Shown: positions 51,605 through 60,847 of the stretch, one piece after another | Layout: each line of letters starts with the position of its first letter | Numbering within the stretch: the first letter of the stretch is position 1 | Assembly: GCF_000429405.1 (NCBI RefSeq) | Contig: NZ_AUBU01000001.1 | Coordinates: 195,321-259,320 of the forward strand | Source of the DNA: Algoriphagus marincola DSM 16067 | Lineage (GTDB): Bacteria > Bacteroidota > Bacteroidia > Cytophagales > Cyclobacteriaceae | Reading direction: 5' to 3' | Length of the DNA stretch: 64,000 nt | Notes under the pieces: model-generated | What the model saw: only the letters and a program-made list of their open reading frames with translations | Told to the model about the DNA's origin: nothing | The model's database searches: none | Translations under genes and position numbers: made by a program

Positions 51605-51752
51605 GTTATGTGAGAAATACAATCGAAATACGTTGAAATGTGGCCCGTTAAAACGGGCCGAAATATTGGATTTACTCTTTCCGTTTTTATTTCACCCTGA
51701 CTTGTCAGGGTATATTTCTACAGTATTTCCACTGTGTTTCAAAAAAAAGAAA
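51605..51752. repeat. composite inverted element in the hisF-hisIE spacer
   Basis: GAAATACAATCGAAATACGTTGAAATG-like words on the left (51612-51640, GAAATA repeated) and their inverse on the right (about 51715-51750), with two inner hairpins: GGCCCGTTAAAACGGGCC (51643-51660) and ACCCTGACTTGTCAGGGT (51695-51712). Confidence 0.6.
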
Positions 51753-51754
51753 AA

Positions 51755-52357
51755 ATGAACATCGACTTTTCAAAAATGAACGGCCTTATTCCCGCTATCG
51801 TACAAGACGCTGTTTCAGGCAAAGTCTTGATGCAGGGATATATGAATGAGGAAGCTTTGGAGAAAACAAAGGAATCCGGCATGGTGACTTTTTTCTCGCG
51901 AAGTAAAAATAGGCTATGGACCAAAGGGGAAACTTCAGGGAATTTTTTGGAGTTGGTTTCAATTGCAGGAGATTGTGACGGGGATTCCATTTTAGTAAAA
52001 GCAAATCCTCGTGGACCTGTCTGTCATACTGGCTCTGATACTTGCTGGGATGAAGAAAATTCGTCCAAGACAGGCTTTATCGACCAACTGAGAGCCATCA
52101 TCAAGGATAGAAAAAACAATCCATCGGACAAGTCTTACACGGCTTCGCTTTTTGCCAAAGGTATCAACAAGGTCGCTCAGAAAGTAGGAGAGGAAGCGGT
52201 AGAAATCGTCATCGAAGCCAAGGATGACAATAAGGAATTGTTTTTGGGTGAGGCAGCAGATCTACTTTTTCATTATCTCGTCCTTTTGGAGGCCAAAGGC
52301 TATGAGTTGGATGAAGTGATGGAGGTGTTGATAGAGCGGCATTCTAAAAAGTCTTAA
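51755..52357 (+). CDS. hisIE: bifunctional phosphoribosyl-AMP cyclohydrolase/phosphoribosyl-ATP pyrophosphatase
   Basis: 200 aa from the ATG at 51755 ([18 protein letters not shown]); an in-frame GTG seven codons upstream is unlikely. HisI half (1-110): [33 protein letters not shown], zinc-site DCDGDSIL and [12 protein letters not shown]. HisE half (about 115-200): [41 protein letters not shown]. Its stop overlaps the proA stop on the other strand. Confidence 0.95.
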   Translation: MNIDFSKMNGLIPAIVQDAVSGKVLMQGYMNEEALEKTKESGMVTFFSRSKNRLWTKGETSGNFLELVSIAGDCDGDSILVKANPRGPVCHTGSDTCWDEENSSKTGFIDQLRAIIKDRKNNPSDKSYTASLFAKGINKVAQKVGEEAVEIVIEAKDDNKELFLGEAADLLFHYLVLLEAKGYELDEVMEVLIERHSKKS

Positions 52358-53595
52358 TTCCTCACCTGCCCATTTCCCCTTATTACCCACTTATAGCTAG
52401 TTAATTCCCTCAAAGCCATCGGTCCTCTGGCATGTAGTTTTTGGGTAGAAATACCGATCTCAGCACCGAGTCCAAACTGCGCGCCATCGGTAAAAGCCGT
52501 GGAGGCATTGGAATAGACAGCAGCGGCATCCACTTCCAAAAGGAATCGCCGTATGTTTTCCTGACTCTCTGAAACAATTGCCTCAGAATGCTTGGAAGAA
52601 AATGTCGAGATATGAGCAATCGCCTCATCCATATTATTTACGATTTTGACTGCTAGTTGCAAACTCAAAAATTCGGTTCCAAAATGCTCTGGCATCGCTT
52701 TTTGAATCAATTCATGATTTTCCAAGTTGCTAAAAGCCTGCTCATCTGCATAGATTTTTACCCCGCTTTTCAACAAAGGCTGAATCAACTCATTCAAATT
52801 TTTTAATTGACTTTGATGGACAATCAAGCAATCCAAGGAATTGCATACACTCGGTCTTCGGGTTTTGGCATTGTGAATAATTGCCTTGGCTTTCTCCAAA
52901 TCGCCAGTTTCATCTACATAGGTATGGACGATCCCTGCACCTGTCTCTATGACCGGAACTTTGGCATGCTCTCGCACAAAATTGATCAGGCCTTGAGAGC
53001 CTCGAGGAATGATGACATCCACATAATCCACCGCCTCCAAAAGGGCCTTGGTAGCTTTCCGATCTGCTGGCAGCAGTTGGAAAGCTTCAGTAGGAATTCC
53101 ATTCTTCTCTAAAACTTCATGAATGACAGAGATGATTGCCCTATTGGAATAATCCGCATCCGAACCTCCTTTCAAAATCAAGCCATTTCCGGATTTCAAA
53201 GCAATGGAAAATACATCAAATGTAACATTAGGTCTAGCTTCATAGATGATCCCTAAAACACCCAAAGGCACCGTGACTTTTTCCAAATATAATCCGTTAG
53301 GAAGCAGCTTTTCTTCCAATTTCAAATGCAATGGTGAAGAGAGTAGACTAACCTGTCTGATCTCCTCCGCGATTCCCTCAATTCTAGAAGGTGTTAGCAG
53401 TAAGCGATCATACATAGGATTGTCTGAATCCATCCGCTCTAGGTCTTTCTGATTTTCTGCCAAAATAAAATCAGCCTCCTTTACTGCCACTTCTGCTAAT
53501 TCGGTAAGAACTTTTTGTACCTTCTCTTCCGAAATAGCAATGAGTTTTCGGGACTTGTTTTTGACAGATTGGAAAATATCATTGTAATCAGTCAT
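52354..53595 (-). CDS. proA: glutamate-5-semialdehyde dehydrogenase (gamma-glutamyl phosphate reductase)
   Basis: 413 aa from the ATG at 53595; the TTG two codons upstream is inside proB and unlikely. [21 protein letters not shown] ([29 protein letters not shown]), [37 protein letters not shown] with the catalytic Cys, and the end [25 protein letters not shown]. Reduces glutamyl phosphate in proline synthesis. Overlaps proB by 8 bases (ATGACTGA), with proB first. Confidence 0.96.
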   Translation of the reverse strand: MTDYNDIFQSVKNKSRKLIAISEEKVQKVLTELAEVAVKEADFILAENQKDLERMDSDNPMYDRLLLTPSRIEGIAEEIRQVSLLSSPLHLKLEEKLLPNGLYLEKVTVPLGVLGIIYEARPNVTFDVFSIALKSGNGLILKGGSDADYSNRAIISVIHEVLEKNGIPTEAFQLLPADRKATKALLEAVDYVDVIIPRGSQGLINFVREHAKVPVIETGAGIVHTYVDETGDLEKAKAIIHNAKTRRPSVCNSLDCLIVHQSQLKNLNELIQPLLKSGVKIYADEQAFSNLENHELIQKAMPEHFGTEFLSLQLAVKIVNNMDEAIAHISTFSSKHSEAIVSESQENIRRFLLEVDAAAVYSNASTAFTDGAQFGLGAEIGISTQKLHARGPMALRELTSYKWVIRGNGQVRN

Positions 53596-54670
53596 GGTCA
53601 AATAAGTATAAGTAATCGTAGTGGATTAGGGCTTTTTGGTTCTTTTGACCAAGCTTTTCAACCGCTGATTTGGATGAATACTCGGCTCTTCCTAAGCCTA
53701 TCTTTATTCCTTTTTCATTCCGAATCAGCAAAATGTCACCTTTGGAGAATTCACCCTCTATCCGAGTGACTCCGACGGGAAGGAGGCTGCGAATGACAGC
53801 TGAAGTTAATGAAGCTTTGGCTCCCTCGTTGATAAAGACTTCTCCTTTATAGTATTGAGCGCCATGGGCTAGCCATTTTTTCGGAGCTTGTTTTTTCTTT
53901 TTCGGTTCAAAATGGGTGCAGGCAAGTTTCCCTGAAAGATATTCCTCCAAAACCCCATCTCGCTTCCCATTCGCAATGATGACATTGATTCCCAAGTCGG
54001 CAGATTTTTTTGCGGTAGAAAACTTGGTCAGCATGCCTCCTCTTCCAAAGGAGGATTTGGCAGCGGAGATGTATTCAGAGAGGTCTTTGGTATCAGAAGA
54101 AACCCATTCGATGAGTTTTGAACCTGGGTCTGCAGGGTTTCCGGTGAAAATGCCATCTACATTGGAAAGAAGAATCAGACTGTCGGCATTGACCATGGCC
54201 GCTGTTAAACTAGCGAGTTCATCATTGTCTGTAAACATCAACTCCGTGATCGTAACCGTATCGTTTTCATTGACGATCGGAAGAATGTTTTGCTGCATCA
54301 GCCCTTCCATGCAGTTCTTCATGTTCAGAAAATGCTTTCGATCCCTAAAATCCTCCTTGGTCACCAAGATTTGGGCTACTGACTGTCCCTGTATTTGGAA
54401 AAGCCGCTGATAAGCCTCGATCAGATGAACCTGACCGGTAGCTGCCCAAATTTGGCGCTTGCTGATTGGGTTAAGTTTTTCTGGAATAGAAACCGCCTGT
54501 CTACCAAAAGCCACCGCACCAGAGCTTACAAGCACTAGTTTGTTCCCTGCTTTCAAAAGCTGCATAATTTGACCGACCAAATGCTCAATTCGGCCAAGAT
54601 CGGGCAGGCCATCTGCTTGAGTCAGTACATTTGAGCCGATTTTAATGACTAGGGTGCTGGGATGCTTCAT
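53588..54670 (-). CDS. proB: glutamate 5-kinase
   Basis: 360 aa. Amino acid kinase domain: [77 protein letters not shown], and [20 protein letters not shown]-terminal PUA domain (about 270-360). Phosphorylates glutamate, the first proline-biosynthesis step; family members are proline-inhibited. proB-proA is a two-gene operon, converging on hisIE without a clear terminator. Confidence 0.96.
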   Translation of the reverse strand: MKHPSTLVIKIGSNVLTQADGLPDLGRIEHLVGQIMQLLKAGNKLVLVSSGAVAFGRQAVSIPEKLNPISKRQIWAATGQVHLIEAYQRLFQIQGQSVAQILVTKEDFRDRKHFLNMKNCMEGLMQQNILPIVNENDTVTITELMFTDNDELASLTAAMVNADSLILLSNVDGIFTGNPADPGSKLIEWVSSDTKDLSEYISAAKSSFGRGGMLTKFSTAKKSADLGINVIIANGKRDGVLEEYLSGKLACTHFEPKKKKQAPKKWLAHGAQYYKGEVFINEGAKASLTSAVIRSLLPVGVTRIEGEFSKGDILLIRNEKGIKIGLGRAEYSSKSAVEKLGQKNQKALIHYDYLYLFDHD

Positions 54671-54746
54671 TGATGAAGAATTTTTATAAAAATATCCCGA
54701 ATGTTGTGGAATTGCTAAAAATTAGCCGATTACTCGTTTTTCCACT

Positions 54747-55622
54747 TTACAAAAAACCCATGCTTAGGGTTCCGACAAGCATCAGGATTTTTGCAAAAGT
54801 ACTCAACTCGGTAAAGTGTGCTTTGCGATCCGAAACGTAAACTTTCCGCATAAACCAGATGAAAAAGAAGCCTAAAATCCCGAAATAGTAGAATAGTTCT
54901 GGCTTGTTGAGCTCTATAGTCACAATGCTGATCGCAGATACAAAGCAGATGGCAATAATGAAAATGACTTGCTTGGTCTTTCGGAATCCCAGTACGATAG
55001 GAAGCGTTTGGCAGCCATGCTTTCTGTCCCCATCCCGGTCTTCGATGTCCTTGATGATTTCGCGGATAAGGTTGAGAAAAAAGGCGAAAATGGCATAAGT
55101 AAAGACCAATAGCTCATTTTTTTGATAATAAAAGGCTACCAAATAAACAGAGAGTCCTGTGAGGAAAGCCACGGTGAGATTGCCGATGAAAGGCTTCCTT
55201 TTGAGTTGGTTACTGTATAGCCAAAGAAGAAAGGCTGCGATAAAGTTGACTAGACCAATTCTCGGCGCAACCAACACTCCAAGCCCAATACCGGTAAAAT
55301 TGAAAATGGTATGCAGAAATATGACCACTCGTCTCTTGATGCCTTTTCCGACGATGACCTCATTGGGACGATTGACATAGTCAATTTTGACATCGTAATA
55401 ATCATTGATCATGTAGCCTGCAGCAGTAATGATCAAGGTGGACAGAATCAAAATATACAGCTTGAAGTCCTCCAATACAGGAAGTCCTGTCTGACTAGTT
55501 TCCACCAGGAAATAGGCCGTCATCAGCTGTGTGAATGCCACCAGCAGTAAATTGATAGGTCTGCTGATTCGCAGCAAACTGCTGATGGAGATGTTTCGCT
55601 CAATGGTGGCGTTTTGATTCAT
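54747..55622 (-). CDS. UbiA-family prenyltransferase
   Basis: 291 aa from the ATG at 55622 (MNQNATIERN); an upstream 30-residue extension is not typical. Eight to nine membrane helices; first Asp-rich motif NDYYDVKIDYVNRP (N-D-x-x-D) and second DIEDRDGDRKHG (D-x-x-D). The homologue type is geranylgeranylglycerol-phosphate geranylgeranyltransferase-like, common in Bacteroidetes; menaquinone and heme A prenyltransferases have the same fold. Substrate not assignable. A -7 element, minus-strand TATGTTTG (55626-55633), sits almost on the start codon, so the transcript may be leaderless. Confidence 0.82.
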   Translation of the reverse strand: MNQNATIERNISISSLLRISRPINLLLVAFTQLMTAYFLVETSQTGLPVLEDFKLYILILSTLIITAAGYMINDYYDVKIDYVNRPNEVIVGKGIKRRVVIFLHTIFNFTGIGLGVLVAPRIGLVNFIAAFLLWLYSNQLKRKPFIGNLTVAFLTGLSVYLVAFYYQKNELLVFTYAIFAFFLNLIREIIKDIEDRDGDRKHGCQTLPIVLGFRKTKQVIFIIAICFVSAISIVTIELNKPELFYYFGILGFFFIWFMRKVYVSDRKAHFTELSTFAKILMLVGTLSMGFL

Positions 55623-55715
55623 ATTCAAACATACTAAATTAGGGCATCCGAGGTTTAAGGAAATATTTTTTTGCTTAATGAAATCGATTCCGATTAAAGA
55701 TTCTGTAAACAATTC

Positions 55716-55736
55716 AAGATTAATTAAATTAATCTT
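55716..55736. promoter_or_regulatory. perfect palindrome at the oxidoreductase promoter
   Basis: AAGATTAATT A AATTAATCTT: a perfect 10+1+10 inverted repeat, followed by TTG. It overlaps an ATCTTTTG promoter-like element 17 bases before the ATG at 55756. A repressor site is likely; the DeoR-type regulator convergent at 57139 is a candidate. Confidence 0.5.
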
Positions 55737-55755
55737 TTGAACTCAAACCCAAAAT

Positions 55756-57135
55756 ATGATGGACCCAAAAGACGCCCAATCCAGAAGAGACTTTATTGCT
55801 TTGACAGGAGGACTACTTGCCGGAAGCATGTTTGTTCATCCTGTAGCTGAAGCGCTTTCACTTTTTGAAAAGGAAAAAAAGAATCAAAAGATGCGATTGG
55901 CGCTGGTAGGAACAGGGATACGGGGAACTACGATGTTCGGAAGAGATGTGGTCAGGGTCTATGGTGATCTAGTGGAGTTTGTCGGCTTATGTGATATCAA
56001 TGAGGGTCGCTTGCGATATGGAAGGGAATTTATCGGGGTAGATTGCCCTGTATTCACGGATGGTGATCAGATGATTAAAGAGACCAAGCCGGATGTTTTG
56101 ATTGTCACCACCATGGATAGCACCCATCATGAGTACATTATTAAAGGGTTGGAAAATGGAATCCATGTTATTTCTGAAAAGCCCATGACCACGGATGAGT
56201 TTAAGTGCCAGGCGATTTTGGATGCAGAGCGGAAATCAGGCAAGAAGTTGATCGTTACCTTTAACTACCGCTATTCTCCTCATAGGCAGCGAATGTATGA
56301 GATCCTTCGAGCAGGAGATATTGGAGAGTTGACATCAGTAGACTTTCACTGGTATCTCGATGTGTACCATGGAGCCGATTATTTCAGAAGGTGGCATCGC
56401 AGAAAAGAATTTGGAGGGTCGCTATTGGTGCATAAATCAACACACCATTTCGATTTGTTGAATTGGTGGATAGATTCAGATCCCGAGGAAGTTTTTGCCT
56501 ATGGAGAATTGGAGTTTTATGGAAAAAACGGTCTATTCCGAGGTGAAAACTGCCGCTCCTGTCCGCACAAAGATAATTGTGACTTCTTCTGGGACATTAC
56601 CAGAAATGAGCATTTGAAAAAGCTTTATGTGGATAATGCTCAATATGATGGCTATGACCGAGATGGATGTGTATTCCGCGAGGACGTGGATATCTACGAT
56701 AAAATGGCCGTGCAAATCAAGTATAAAAATAAGGTTCAGGTTAGTTACTCCCTGACGACCTATTCGCCTTATGAAGGCTACCGCATCGCATTTAATGGGA
56801 CGAAAGGTCGGCTCGAAGCCTGGATCAAAGAAAGACAGCCTTGGGAGGAAAAAGCCGAAGATGTGCTTTACCTGACAACCAACTTTGGGGAGCGGAAAGA
56901 AATAGTCATACCCCACGGAGGTGGAGGTCATGGTGGAGGCGATACCCGCCTTAAGGATAAGCTTTTCAAAGATCCTGAAATGGCTGATCCTTGGCGTCAA
57001 TCGGCTGGAAGTCGAGATGGAGCCATGTCAATTTTGGTAGGTATCGCAGCCCGAAATAGCATCGAATCCAAGAAATCAGTCAAAATAGCTGATCTGACTG
57101 ATATTGAGCTAAAAGAAAGTGGGAGAGGAGTCTAG
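55756..57135 (+). CDS. Tat-exported Gfo/Idh/MocA-family oxidoreductase with Cys cluster
   Basis: 459 aa. Tat signal SRRDFIALTGGLLAGSMF. Rossmann domain: RLALVGTGIRGTTMFGRDVVR; GIHVISEKPMTTDEF with the EKP motif; C-terminal domain NYRYSPHRQRMYE, RRKEFGGSLLVHKSTHHFDLLNWW. An insert of about 270-310 has the cysteines of ENCRSCPHKDNCDFFWD and DRDGCVF, a C-x2-C-x4-C spacing suggesting a metal-binding loop. Candidate operator and promoter just upstream; a DeoR-type regulator gene is convergent, 4 bases away. The pair may form a sugar-responsive unit; substrate unknown. Confidence 0.88.
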   Translation: MMDPKDAQSRRDFIALTGGLLAGSMFVHPVAEALSLFEKEKKNQKMRLALVGTGIRGTTMFGRDVVRVYGDLVEFVGLCDINEGRLRYGREFIGVDCPVFTDGDQMIKETKPDVLIVTTMDSTHHEYIIKGLENGIHVISEKPMTTDEFKCQAILDAERKSGKKLIVTFNYRYSPHRQRMYEILRAGDIGELTSVDFHWYLDVYHGADYFRRWHRRKEFGGSLLVHKSTHHFDLLNWWIDSDPEEVFAYGELEFYGKNGLFRGENCRSCPHKDNCDFFWDITRNEHLKKLYVDNAQYDGYDRDGCVFREDVDIYDKMAVQIKYKNKVQVSYSLTTYSPYEGYRIAFNGTKGRLEAWIKERQPWEEKAEDVLYLTTNFGERKEIVIPHGGGGHGGGDTRLKDKLFKDPEMADPWRQSAGSRDGAMSILVGIAARNSIESKKSVKIADLTDIELKESGRGV

Positions 57136-57138
57136 GCT

Positions 57139-57888
57139 CTAAACGATCTTCAGATGAAAAGGTCGGAAAGCGTCGAGCTTGGTATCCATCGGATCCAATT
57201 CGGTCACTAAGGTGTCGACTTCCGTCAGGCTGCAGGTCCGGTATTTTTGAACACTATGCAACTTATCCGATACGGATAGGATAATCGTCCTTTTGGCAGC
57301 TTGAATCATCGCCTGCTTCACCTGGATGACTTCCCAGTCAAATTCTGTGAGTCCAGCCTCAGCATCTAAATAGCCGGTGCCTAGAATGCAAAGGTCTACT
57401 TTGAGTCGATTGAGCGCATTGACTACTGTGCCTCCAATGGCAAATTTTGATTCGTGCTGTAGCTTTCCGCCCAAAAAGAAAACCTCTACTTCCGGCAACT
57501 CTAAAAGTTGGACAGCGATATGCAAACTTGGCGTAAAGACTGTCAATGGAAATTTCCTGGGGATCATCTTTGCCACCTCCAAATTGGTTGTACCTCCGCT
57601 CATCAGGATGACTTGACCTTCGGAAAGTAATGAAACGGTCTTTTCGGCAATTTTAATCTTTTTAGAAAGGAGATAAGTATTTCCATCTTCTTTGGAAAAG
57701 TTCATAAAGCCAAATGATGTGGCTCCACCATGGACCTTTTTTAGCTTTTTTTCCTTGTCGAGTTCCTTGACATCGCGACGAACCGTATCGATAGAGACTT
57801 CGAGTGCTTCTGCGAGGTCATTGAGCAAAACTCTATGATGAAGATGTACTTGGTCGAGAATGAACTTTTGCCGTTCTTCTTTAAGCAT
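57139..57888 (-). CDS. DeoR/GlpR-family transcriptional regulator
   Basis: 249 aa. N-terminal HTH: RQKFILDQVHLHHRVLLNDLAEALEVSIDTVRRDVKELDKEKKLKKVHGGA, the DeoR signature. C-terminal DeoR sensor domain (about 75-235): AEKTVSLLSEGQVILMSGGTTNLEVAKMI, FFLGGKLQHESKFAIGG, VDLCILGTGYLDAEAGLTEFDWE. Typically a repressor that releases DNA on binding a phosphorylated sugar. It is convergent with the oxidoreductase gene, 3 bases apart, and could regulate it. Confidence 0.93.
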   Translation of the reverse strand: MLKEERQKFILDQVHLHHRVLLNDLAEALEVSIDTVRRDVKELDKEKKLKKVHGGATSFGFMNFSKEDGNTYLLSKKIKIAEKTVSLLSEGQVILMSGGTTNLEVAKMIPRKFPLTVFTPSLHIAVQLLELPEVEVFFLGGKLQHESKFAIGGTVVNALNRLKVDLCILGTGYLDAEAGLTEFDWEVIQVKQAMIQAAKRTIILSVSDKLHSVQKYRTCSLTEVDTLVTELDPMDTKLDAFRPFHLKIV

Positions 57889-58049
57889 TTTGGGTTGATT
57901 GTTTTTGGAAGCTAATCAAAACAGCAAAAACTTGCAAAAAATCCGGCATTTTAGATGTGCTTTGCAAAAAATTGCGGGATTTTCTTCTCAATCCTGCAAA
58001 TTTCTAGGTAGTTTAGCTATCGAGTACTATTCAAAATTTGACCCAAAAT

Positions 58050-58733
58050 ATGAAGAAGCACCAAACTCACCCTTTCATCTTTAGCCTACTGATACCATTA
58101 CTTTTTCTCTCCTGTAAATCCCAACAGGAGGCTACTTTTCGAATCATTGATAAGCCGATAACTTGGAATGCTGAACGCGAGCAGCTTTCCATTCAATACT
58201 TAAAAGACCGTCACGGATTGGAAAAAGCTCAGGCCACTATCGATCCCCAAATAGTAGTGGTTCACTGGACCGCAATTGATAATGTTGAAGTCACTTTTGA
58301 TGTCTTTGATTCCCCGACTTTGGGAGGAAGGGAAGATCTGACAAGTGCCAGCAATCTGAATGTATCAAGTCAGTTTCTGATAGATCGGGATGGGACGATT
58401 TTTCGGCTTTTACCTGATACAACTTTTGCCAGACACACTATTGGGTTGAATTATTGCGCTGTGGGGATAGAAAATGTAGGAGGACCTGAGGCTCCTTTGA
58501 CTGCTGCCCAGCTTCGTGCAAACGAGGAATTGATTCGCTATCTCCGCAAAAAATACCCGGCCATTGACTACGTAATCGGGCATCATGAATACCAACTTTT
58601 CCAGGACACTCCCCTGTGGAAGGAGGCCGACCCAGATTACCGCACTGTGAAAACTGATCCAGGAGATGAGTTTATGGAGAAGCTTCGCAAAAACCTTTCA
58701 GACCTTGGATTAAAACCACTTCCTCAACTGTAA
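58050..58733 (+). CDS. N-acetylmuramoyl-L-alanine amidase (Amidase_2) lipoprotein
   Basis: 227 aa from the ATG at 58050; a TTG four codons upstream is unlikely. Lipoprotein signal LLIPLLFLSC. Amidase_2/PGRP fold: QIVVVHWTAIDNVEVTFDVF (first zinc His), FLIDRDGTIFRLLPDTTFARHTIGLNYCAVGIENVG (second His), VIGHHEYQLF, and the C-terminal DYRTVKTDPGDEFME zinc-Asp segment. Cleaves the lactyl bond between MurNAc and L-Ala at the cell envelope. First of a five-gene peptidoglycan cluster, 6 bases before the GHL10 gene. Confidence 0.9.
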   Translation: MKKHQTHPFIFSLLIPLLFLSCKSQQEATFRIIDKPITWNAEREQLSIQYLKDRHGLEKAQATIDPQIVVVHWTAIDNVEVTFDVFDSPTLGGREDLTSASNLNVSSQFLIDRDGTIFRLLPDTTFARHTIGLNYCAVGIENVGGPEAPLTAAQLRANEELIRYLRKKYPAIDYVIGHHEYQLFQDTPLWKEADPDYRTVKTDPGDEFMEKLRKNLSDLGLKPLPQL

Positions 58734-58739
58734 TTTTTA

Positions 58740-60371
58740 ATGAAAATCTATTCAAGATTTGTTTTTGCGCTGTTACTAGTATCCATTTTCGCTTGTAAAT
58801 CTCAACAGGAGTTTTCGCAAGACCGACAAGATATAAAAACAGATACCCCTGATGTAAAGGATGAAGAAGTACCGACTAGACCTCTGCCTGATTCCCCCAT
58901 TTTGCTCCAACCACTTTCTTTCGAAATGCCGGAAATTCCACGTGAATTCAGAGGCGTTTGGATTGCTACGGTAGTCAATATTGATTGGCCAGAGTCTGGT
59001 ACCGATAGTTGGCCTAAGCAGAAAGAGGATTTTCTCGCCCTTCTAGATCACTACAAGAATTTAAATTTCAATGCTGTGATTGTGCAGGTACGGGCTGCGG
59101 GAGATGCTTTCTACCCGAGTCGGCATGCCCCTTGGTCCAGATATTTGACTGGAAAGGAAGGTGTAGCTCCTCAAACTTCCGAGAATCCGTTGACTTGGAT
59201 GATCAAAGCGGCACATGATAGGGGTTTAGAATTTCATGCATGGCTCAATCCTTACCGCGCGACTTTTGATGATAAAACAGAAACCTTGAGTCAGGAACAT
59301 GATTTTTTCCAACATCCCGATTGGATGCTCAAGTACGGCACCAAATACTACTACAATCCGGGCTTGCCGGAGGTGAAGGAGAAACTTTTGGCAGTCATCA
59401 AGGAGTTGGTGGATGGCTATGATATTGACGCTATTCATTTTGATGACTATTTCTATCCTTACAAGGTTCAAAATCAGAGATTTCCTGATCAAAAGACTTT
59501 TGAAAAGTATAAAAAGCCAGGCCAGTCTATTGAAGACTGGAGAAGGGAAAACGTCAATTCTTTGATCCAGGCTATCCACCAAACCGTGAAAACAAGCAAG
59601 CCTTGGGTGCAATTTGGGATTTCTCCCTTTGGAGTGTGGCGGAATCAGGACAGAGATCCTAGAGGCTCTCCAACCCGAGCTGGACAAACTAACTACGATG
59701 ACTTGTATGCAGACCCTTTGACTTGGATGCAAAATGGTTGGATTGATTACCTCATTCCTCAGCTTTATTGGAGTATGGACTATGAGTTGGCTAGCTATCG
59801 CAAACTCAATGACTGGTGGGCTGCCAATAGCTATCAAACCAATGTCTATATCGGAAACGGGCCCTACAAGATTCGCGATAATGCAGACATTGCCTGGGAT
59901 AATCCCAAAGAGATCAATAATCAAGTTCAATACACGCGAACGCTTATGGAGATTCAGGGGAATGCCTTTTTCTCTGCAAAGTCTCTTTTCTCCAAAAATC
60001 AGGATGTCGCCAACTTGCTCAAACAAGAACTCTATGATAGTCCGACCCTACCACCGGCTTTCGAACCTACTGAGCCAGTCTTGATTGAAATGCCTCAGGT
60101 TTTACAAGTAGAAGCAAATAGAGACTGGACGAAGGTATCACTCGAAAAGCCTCTAGACCCTGCCATTCGCTATGCCATGGTGCAAGGAGCAGATGAGCTA
60201 AACACGCTCGCTCAAGCTGAAATTCACACAGTTTGGGTCGGGGGTCAACGTGCAAGGGCGCTGGAAGTGAATAGTTTAAATACCAATTATCTCGCGATCA
60301 GATGGATTGATCATTTTGGTAGAATCGTTCAAACTCAGGTATTTCAAACCCCCAAAAAAATAAAGCCATGA
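58740..60371 (+). CDS. GHL10 (DUF187) glycoside-hydrolase-like lipoprotein
   Basis: 543 aa. Lipoprotein signal LLLVSIFAC. GHL10 barrel at about 60-420: REFRGVWIATVVNIDWPESGTDSWP, LNFNAVIVQVRAAGDAFYPSRHAPWSRYLTG, FHAWLNPYRATFDDKTE, YDIDAIHFDDYFYPYKV, QFGISPFGVWRNQDRDPRGSPTRAGQTNYDDLYAD, YLIPQLYWSMDYELASYRKLNDWW. A carboxyl beta domain (about 445-540) follows. Related enzymes act on peptidoglycan glycan; the exact cleavage is inferred. Lies between amidase and GNAT, overlapping GNAT by 4 bases. Confidence 0.88.
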   Translation: MKIYSRFVFALLLVSIFACKSQQEFSQDRQDIKTDTPDVKDEEVPTRPLPDSPILLQPLSFEMPEIPREFRGVWIATVVNIDWPESGTDSWPKQKEDFLALLDHYKNLNFNAVIVQVRAAGDAFYPSRHAPWSRYLTGKEGVAPQTSENPLTWMIKAAHDRGLEFHAWLNPYRATFDDKTETLSQEHDFFQHPDWMLKYGTKYYYNPGLPEVKEKLLAVIKELVDGYDIDAIHFDDYFYPYKVQNQRFPDQKTFEKYKKPGQSIEDWRRENVNSLIQAIHQTVKTSKPWVQFGISPFGVWRNQDRDPRGSPTRAGQTNYDDLYADPLTWMQNGWIDYLIPQLYWSMDYELASYRKLNDWWAANSYQTNVYIGNGPYKIRDNADIAWDNPKEINNQVQYTRTLMEIQGNAFFSAKSLFSKNQDVANLLKQELYDSPTLPPAFEPTEPVLIEMPQVLQVEANRDWTKVSLEKPLDPAIRYAMVQGADELNTLAQAEIHTVWVGGQRARALEVNSLNTNYLAIRWIDHFGRIVQTQVFQTPKKIKP

Positions 60372-60847
60372 AGGATATGCTCGTTCGTTTGATTGATTTG
60401 CCTTCTTCACTGGACATAGAGACTAGGCTTTCCACAAAAGAGGGAATCATTTTTCGGAGGGCCATAGCCCCTGAGAAGGAATTGGTTTCGGATTGGGTGA
60501 TGGAGCACTTTGGCGCCTACTGGAAGTCGGAAGTGGAAGTTGCATTCAGTAGACAACCGGTAAGTTGCTGGATAGCCCAGCGGGGAAATGAGATTTTGGG
60601 TTTTGCATGCTATGAGTCTACAGCCAAGAATTTTTTTGGCCCAACAGGTACTCTGGAGTCCGAGCGCGGGAAAGGAATAGGAAAAGTTCTACTGATTAAA
60701 TCCTTGGAATCGCTTCGGGAATTGGGTTATGTCTACGCGATAATCGGGGGAGTGGGGCCGGCAGAATTTTATGAAAAGGCTGTAGGAGCAAAAATCATCG
60801 ATGGCTCAGAAATCAGTATTTACCAGCATTTACTTAAAAAATCATGA
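60368..60847 (+). CDS. GNAT-family N-acetyltransferase
   Basis: 159 aa. GNAT fold with motif A LESERGKGIGKVLLIKSLESLRELGY (acetyl-CoA pyrophosphate loop RGKGIG), and GGVGPAEFYEKAVGAKII motif B. No signal peptide; cytoplasmic. Starts at ATGA overlapping the GHL10 stop and its own stop overlaps the permease gene. Placement suggests acetylation of a recovered cell-wall sugar or peptide, but the substrate is unknown. Confidence 0.9.
   Translation: MKDMLVRLIDLPSSLDIETRLSTKEGIIFRRAIAPEKELVSDWVMEHFGAYWKSEVEVAFSRQPVSCWIAQRGNEILGFACYESTAKNFFGPTGTLESERGKGIGKVLLIKSLESLRELGYVYAIIGGVGPAEFYEKAVGAKIIDGSEISIYQHLLKKS

Noticed and set aside
59226-60026. 266-aa minus-strand frame opposite the GHL10 gene
   Set aside because: Long because of codon bias of the real gene; no motif, no start context, and the plus-strand protein is clearly GHL10.
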